Positions 6,732 through 10,827 of a stretch of 10,827 bases of DNA are shown here, in pieces (positions within the stretch are counted from its first letter, which is position 1; every line of letters starts with the position of its first letter). Both the position numbers and the translations under genes were made by a program. The notes beneath the pieces were generated by a model, which was given only the letters and a program-made list of their open reading frames with translations, was not told the DNA's origin and did no database searches. Source of the stretch: DATJHM01 sp035493895 (lineage in GTDB: Bacteria > Chloroflexota > Ktedonobacteria > Ktedonobacterales > Ktedonobacteraceae); NCBI GenBank assembly GCA_035493895.1, contig DATJHM010000156.1, positions 1 to 10,827 of the forward strand, in the 5' to 3' direction.

Positions 6732-9440
6732 ATGTTAATAGTCCCACGAGCGCCCAGCCAGAATTTTAGTGGCACAGGCAATGTCATAAAAACCTTCGTG
6801 AGAGTGAAAGACGTGACAGGTGGGGTGTCGTGCTTGCAGCTCAGCAGTGGCAAACAGTTATACTACCGTGCCATACTGGCCGTCAATCCCGTCAATTTTA
6901 GCTTGATGTCCGAAGATGATCAGGATGCCCTGATAGAGGGCTTCAAGAGCTTTCTCAATGGATTCTCTTTTCCCATCCAGATCCTGGTCAGAAATCTGCC
7001 CTATAGCCTGGACAGCTACATACAGAAGATGGAAGCAGTTCAAGATGACCTCGCCGAGATGGCGCGGGATCACGCAGATTTCCTACGCCAACTGGCCTCC
7101 AAACGTGCATTGGTCAAGCGTTTCTTTTATATTATTGTGCCTGCCGACGATATGCTTCCTACCGTAGATCGTCAGGAAGCGCTCCTCAATGCGCAAACGC
7201 AGCTCAACCTGCGTACAGCAGAAATGCATCGTCAACTAGAACGTCTGGGGCTGACAGGGTACCGCCTGGACGATAAAGAGATTTTATCCCTTTACCAGAG
7301 CTGCTATCTTTCTGAGGAGGCCAGACAGTGGCCTTTGTCTGATAGCTTGATTGAGGGAACGAATCGTCTCATGGTATCGGCGCGAGAACAGGTTCACGGT
7401 TCACGTGATGTTGATATGCGTGGCATGCAAGACTCCGACGAGGACGAGGCGAGAGGGAAGCAAAAGCCGAAAGACAAAAAGGCTGCCAAAAAGAAGCAGA
7501 AGATTCCCAACTTTGCAAGTACGGCAGAGTTAATAGCGCCGACCGGTATCGAAGCGTACCCCTGGTATTTGCGCATCGATGGGGAAGCCGGGCAGGAGTA
7601 TGTACGGACGCTTGCCTTTGTGAACTATCCACGTAGTGCCTATCCTGGCTGGCTCGATGCGCTCATCCGGCTCGATGAACCATTTGTTGACTTCAGCATC
7701 CATATCGCGCCGCTTTCTCCGGAGCAGGTGAACACGCATCTTGGACGCAAAGTCAACGAGTTTCGTGGCTCGGTACTGGCCTCTGCACGACAGGGCAAAT
7801 CTCCTACTCCCACCACCGCAATAGCGTTGGGAGACATGGAAGGGTTGCGCGACAAGCTGGCGCGTGGAGACGAACGTGTCTTTAACATCTCCGTCTTTGT
7901 CCAGGTGCGTGGGCGCTCGCGGCGAGAGTTAAGCGAACGCAATAATCGCCTCGTCTCTGCCATTCGTAGCCTTGATTTTCGTTCCTTTCCCGTTCATTGG
8001 CAGCACCATGCGGGCCTGCTGAGTTGTTTGCCTGAGTGTGATAATCAGTTGGGACGTGGTCGCCTGTTCGGTACTAGCTCTGCCGCCACCTTTTATCCCT
8101 TTATCGGCAACGATATTGGTATGGAGACCGGCGTACTCTTCGGCGTCGATCCAGGTGGCAGCCTGATTATTCTGAACCCTTTTAATAGTGATGTATTGGA
8201 AAACGCCAATCTTGTGGTGTTTGCCAAGTCGGGAGCAGGCAAAAGCTTCTTCCTCAAGACGACCACATCTCGTTTGCTGCCGACCTGTAATGTCTATGTC
8301 ATTGACCCGGAAGCTGAATACAACAATTTGTGTAAAAATGTTAGAGGGCAGTATGTGCGTCTCTCTTCGACCTCGTTACAACTCAATCCCTTTGAGCTCT
8401 ATACAGTGGATGATGCACAGGCTGTTATGGATGAGGACCGCGAGGAGCAAAGCAACTTCTTTCGCGAAAAGCTGCTCAACCTGGTCACGCTCTTTGAATT
8501 GTTGTTAGGTGATAACGGAGTGCTCTCACAGAGGGAAAAAGCCTTCCTGCATCGTTGTCTGCTCAAGACCTACGCAAACAGGGGGATGACCAACGATCCG
8601 ACCACGCACCATGGCACGTCACCCAATATGCAGGAGTTTTACCTGGTACTCACTAGCGTCAAGCGGGAAGACTATCGCTTTGGCGTGGAAGAGGATGTCT
8701 TTGGACTCAGCGAGCGTCTCGAACGCTACCTGCATATTTTCCCCAACAGGACACGCGTGGAGCTGGACAACCGCTTTGTGGATTTCAATATTCGCGAGCT
8801 CAATGATTCGCTCAAACCCATCGGTCTCTTCCTGATCACCGAATTCCTCTGGACAAAAATGCGTCAGGCACGTCAGGCACGTACTTTGCAACCTAATACC
8901 ATTGTATTGATCGATGAGGCATGGTTAATCATGCAATTTTCGCAAGGTGCAAAATTTCTGGCCGAGTTTGCCAGACGAATTCGTAAATATGGCGGTGGCC
9001 TCTGGTGTACCACACAAAACTCAGAAGACTTTCTGGGATCAGAAGAGGGCAGAACAATCCTGTCAATGGCAACCATGAAGTTCTTGATGAAGCAAGATTC
9101 TTCCACGATAGAAGCAGTAGCACGAACCTTCCGTTTGAGCCGTGGACAGCGTAACTTTTTGCTTGCTGTCAAACGTGGCGAAGGACTGTTCTCAACGAAA
9201 AGCTGGACGCCGATGGAAGTAGTGGCATCGAAGAAAGAGCAGGAGATAGCGAACACAACGGTTGGCGCATTCATAAATCAGGAGCAGACAGACGAAATCG
9301 CAGAACCCTTGCAATTAGATGCGGGGAGTACGGGCATATTGCCTTCGGTCAATGGACAAACAGTAACGCGTCTGATCCCGTCTACCACCGGGACTCCTGG
9401 AAAATCCATACCCTCCAACCACACATGGAAATCAGAATAG
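6732..9440 (+). CDS. virB4: VirB4-family T4SS ATPase
   Basis: A 902-residue VirB4/TrbE-type ATPase that powers assembly or substrate passage in type IV secretion. The N-terminal CagE/TrbE-like half (about 1-430) includes FPIQILVRN and a Lys-rich charged insert, 234-257, starting DSDEDEARGK. The motor half has Walker A AKSGAGKS (498-505), the strand NVYVIDPEAEYNNL shortly after, and Walker B IVLIDEAW (724-731) with catalytic Glu729. TTQNSEDFL follows at 760-768, the family's usual post-Walker B motif. All catalytic residues look intact. The last 50 residues are polar and probably disordered. The start is supported by AGGAG (6718-6722), 9 nt upstream. It is preceded by its VirB3-like partner and followed after 30 bp by a membrane protein, so it lies in the middle of the operon. 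No membrane span is obvious; it would act at the cytoplasmic face. Confidence 0.93.
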   Translation: MLIVPRAPSQNFSGTGNVIKTFVRVKDVTGGVSCLQLSSGKQLYYRAILAVNPVNFSLMSEDDQDALIEGFKSFLNGFSFPIQILVRNLPYSLDSYIQKMEAVQDDLAEMARDHADFLRQLASKRALVKRFFYIIVPADDMLPTVDRQEALLNAQTQLNLRTAEMHRQLERLGLTGYRLDDKEILSLYQSCYLSEEARQWPLSDSLIEGTNRLMVSAREQVHGSRDVDMRGMQDSDEDEARGKQKPKDKKAAKKKQKIPNFASTAELIAPTGIEAYPWYLRIDGEAGQEYVRTLAFVNYPRSAYPGWLDALIRLDEPFVDFSIHIAPLSPEQVNTHLGRKVNEFRGSVLASARQGKSPTPTTAIALGDMEGLRDKLARGDERVFNISVFVQVRGRSRRELSERNNRLVSAIRSLDFRSFPVHWQHHAGLLSCLPECDNQLGRGRLFGTSSAATFYPFIGNDIGMETGVLFGVDPGGSLIILNPFNSDVLENANLVVFAKSGAGKSFFLKTTTSRLLPTCNVYVIDPEAEYNNLCKNVRGQYVRLSSTSLQLNPFELYTVDDAQAVMDEDREEQSNFFREKLLNLVTLFELLLGDNGVLSQREKAFLHRCLLKTYANRGMTNDPTTHHGTSPNMQEFYLVLTSVKREDYRFGVEEDVFGLSERLERYLHIFPNRTRVELDNRFVDFNIRELNDSLKPIGLFLITEFLWTKMRQARQARTLQPNTIVLIDEAWLIMQFSQGAKFLAEFARRIRKYGGGLWCTTQNSEDFLGSEEGRTILSMATMKFLMKQDSSTIEAVARTFRLSRGQRNFLLAVKRGEGLFSTKSWTPMEVVASKKEQEIANTTVGAFINQEQTDEIAEPLQLDAGSTGILPSVNGQTVTRLIPSTTGTPGKSIPSNHTWKSE

Positions 9441-9470
9441 AGGAGGAGGTGGAAGAGAAGAAGGCAAGTG

Positions 9471-10493
9471 ATGCAGAATAGATTACCAATTGATTTGATA
9501 CAAGCTTTTAAAAAACCATCAAGCCAATTCTACCTGATGGTAGGAGGCACAGTTTTGTTGCTCGCCTGGCTATCAGTAGGTCTGACCCCACCTACCTGGT
9601 GGTTATTATTTCAGGTGATAGGTCAGTTTAAGGTTCTCTCGGCACAATCTGGTGGGTCTGTAGTAGCTGCGTTATTGACCTTAATAGGGCAATCGCTTCT
9701 ATTGTTGATGGCCTGGGTGATCTTGATTGGGATTATAGTACGCGGGAGCGCCCGTTTTCAGGCGGTACAGCCGTCCACTTATGCTGCGTCTCCCGTGTCA
9801 CAACTGCCTGTGCTCCCTCAGTCCTCAGCGTCTCCATCTGGGAGTGCCGCTACCGTACTTGCGTCCCCACCTGCGAGGACAGCGATAGAAAATGCGCAAA
9901 CGGTATTGATATCTCCTGATCGAGCATCTCCAATTGCCTGGCGAACCCGGATTGATGAGCAACCTACTATTGTGGTTCCGCCCGAGCCTGTTCGTACAAA
10001 TCCCCGGACTTCATCAGTTCAATCTGATTATATTGCAGAAATGGCGACGCGAATAGTTCCATTGTCATCACCTGATATTCAGCAATCTGTGTCTGATCCA
10101 TATGCGTCACCACCAGAGCTGCAAGCACATCTCAAACAGCCAAAATGGCAAAGCGATGATCTATCGAGCGATCCCTTTGCTCCGCACGAAGATATCCTGG
10201 CCCGGTCTCTCCAGGAGAATCCTCTCTTGCCGACAGAAGATCGTCTTGAACAAACGCAGCAAACGCCACCTGTCGAGCCGGTAAAACCAGCGCAAGTGGT
10301 AGGGCCAGTTCAGCAACAGAAACAGACTGCGCCCACTAATAAAAAAGAAGACGGATTTGTGTTTGGGAATCCATTTGAGGGAGTGCTGCCCGATGTGTTT
10401 GAGCATGATGACGATCTGAAACGCTCTCTTAAAGAGCAAAATAGTGGATCGCACTCGATTGATAAAGCTCCCAGAGTGAAAAAGCAGCCGTAA
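9471..10493 (+). CDS. Two-span membrane protein with long low-complexity cytoplasmic tail (hypothetical)
   Basis: A 340-residue protein I cannot assign to a family. Membrane segments lie near 20-38 and 63-90. Lys residues before the first (FKK) and Arg after the second (VRGSAR) predict both termini in the cytoplasm. Residues 95-340 are Pro/Ser/Gln/Asp-rich and probably disordered, with short repeated themes: TVLISP, TIVVPP and TRIVPL, then DPYASPP, DPFAP and NPFEGVLPDVF. The last, near 299-309, is the best candidate for a conserved docking motif. ATG 9471 is chosen over GTG 9468 because AAGAAGG (9458-9464) is then 6 nt away; a stronger AGGAGGAGGT (9441-9450) lies farther upstream. It follows VirB4 by 30 bp on the same strand, so it is probably an accessory T4SS part, for example a scaffold that recruits substrate or ATPases. 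Confidence 0.75.
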   Translation: MQNRLPIDLIQAFKKPSSQFYLMVGGTVLLLAWLSVGLTPPTWWLLFQVIGQFKVLSAQSGGSVVAALLTLIGQSLLLLMAWVILIGIIVRGSARFQAVQPSTYAASPVSQLPVLPQSSASPSGSAATVLASPPARTAIENAQTVLISPDRASPIAWRTRIDEQPTIVVPPEPVRTNPRTSSVQSDYIAEMATRIVPLSSPDIQQSVSDPYASPPELQAHLKQPKWQSDDLSSDPFAPHEDILARSLQENPLLPTEDRLEQTQQTPPVEPVKPAQVVGPVQQQKQTAPTNKKEDGFVFGNPFEGVLPDVFEHDDDLKRSLKEQNSGSHSIDKAPRVKKQP

Positions 10494-10528
10494 CTATTCA
10501 GATTGGAAAAGAGCATGCCAATGGCGGA

Positions 10529-10576
10529 GGGCACAGCTGGCGGGCCTGATGGCAATCTGGCCTGCCAGCTGTGTCC
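10529..10576 (+). other. 48-nt hairpin in the gap before the last gene
   Basis: gggcacagctggcgggcc (10529-10546) pairs with ggcctgccagctgtgtcc (10559-10576) over 18 pairs, two of them G-U. The loop can add gat/atc (10548-10550 and 10555-10557). The next 20 bases are not T-rich, so a classical terminator is doubtful. It could separate expression of the two flanking genes by attenuation or RNA processing, or be a small dispersed palindromic repeat. The rest of this 145-bp gap holds only a weak -10-like TAAATT (10604-10609). Confidence 0.7.
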
Positions 10577-10638
10577 CTGCTGCCTGCCCTTACTACTCAT
10601 GAATAAATTAGTGCGTACTTTTCGCAAGGGTTATGTTA

Positions 10639-10827
10639 ATGATACATTTTGATAAATTATTTAATCGTGTGAATACTCTTCCGACCCTGCCACGTACCCT
10701 CTTTTATTGTGCCATGATTGGTCTGGTGTTGTTGGCATTCTGGGCTGCTTCAGGCTCGACCTCGCAGGCCGGGACCGTGTTTATCTCTCCAACACCGACG
10801 CCGAATACAGCTGCAACCGTTTCTCCT
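10639..10827 (+). CDS. N-terminal part of an exported or membrane-anchored protein, cut by right edge
   Basis: An open frame of 63 codons runs off the right edge without a stop. ATG 10639 is preferred over the in-frame ATG 10633 because AAGGG (10626-10630) is then 8 nt away. Residues 1-20 are moderately basic (Lys6, Arg10, Arg19). Residues 21-37 (LFYCAMIGLVLLAFWAA) are hydrophobic and followed by SGSTSQAG, like a signal peptide or N-terminal anchor. The next part is Thr/Pro-rich (SPTPTPN), typical of an extracytoplasmic linker. No domain is visible yet. By position it could be a cell-wall hydrolase (VirB1-like) or a periplasmic-type T4SS part; that is inference from gene order only. Confidence 0.65.
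   Translation, partial: MIHFDKLFNRVNTLPTLPRTLFYCAMIGLVLLAFWAASGSTSQAGTVFISPTPTPNTAATVSP

Noticed and set aside
10529..10576. Rho-independent terminator
   Set aside because: The stem is right but the downstream bases are C/G-containing with no T tract on either side, so it is reported as a hairpin of unknown role.

Overview
The window carries the core of a type IV secretion (T4SS) or conjugation-type machine of the reduced kind found in bacteria with a single membrane. It is arranged divergently from a two-gene block led by a HerA/FtsK-superfamily ATPase. Moderate GC, clear AGGAGG-like ribosome binding sites, a pilin without a long leader and a PrgI-type VirB3 point to a monoderm bacterium. 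Gene style and composition remind me of Ktedonobacteria (Chloroflexota), but that is an impression, not shown by the sequence. No rRNA, tRNA, CRISPR array, transposase or integrase is visible.

Left part, minus strand (1-3941): a 1088-residue HerA-like ATPase (675-3941) is followed 90 bp downstream by a very basic protein built of 11-residue repeats. That second gene starts at 584 and runs off the left edge. Its 3' half carries three nearly perfect 33-bp direct repeats, each exactly 11 codons.

Middle (3942-4219): the divergent intergenic region. It holds a tandem 11-bp repeat running into a perfect 10-bp-stem palindrome, laid out like an operator for a dedicated regulator. A possible promoter for the HerA block lies beside it.

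Right part, plus strand (4220-10827), an operon-like series in order: a VirB6/TrbL-like polytopic membrane protein; a 195-bp structured gap with a possible internal promoter; a VirB2/TrbC-like pilin; a PrgI/VirB3-like protein; a VirB4 ATPase; a protein with two membrane spans and a 250-residue low-complexity tail; a gap with a 48-nt hairpin; and a signal-sequence protein cut by the right edge.

Inferred working model: the VirB4 ATPase, with the VirB3-like protein, drives assembly or export through a VirB6-like channel, with the small pilin as the extracellular or envelope polymer. The HerA-like ATPase may be a DNA motor or coupling factor for the same system, and the basic repeat protein may bind nucleic acid. 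No relaxase, VirD4/TraG coupling protein or oriT is recognisable here, so whether this is a conjugative element, a DNA-uptake or export device, or a protein-delivery system cannot be settled from the window.
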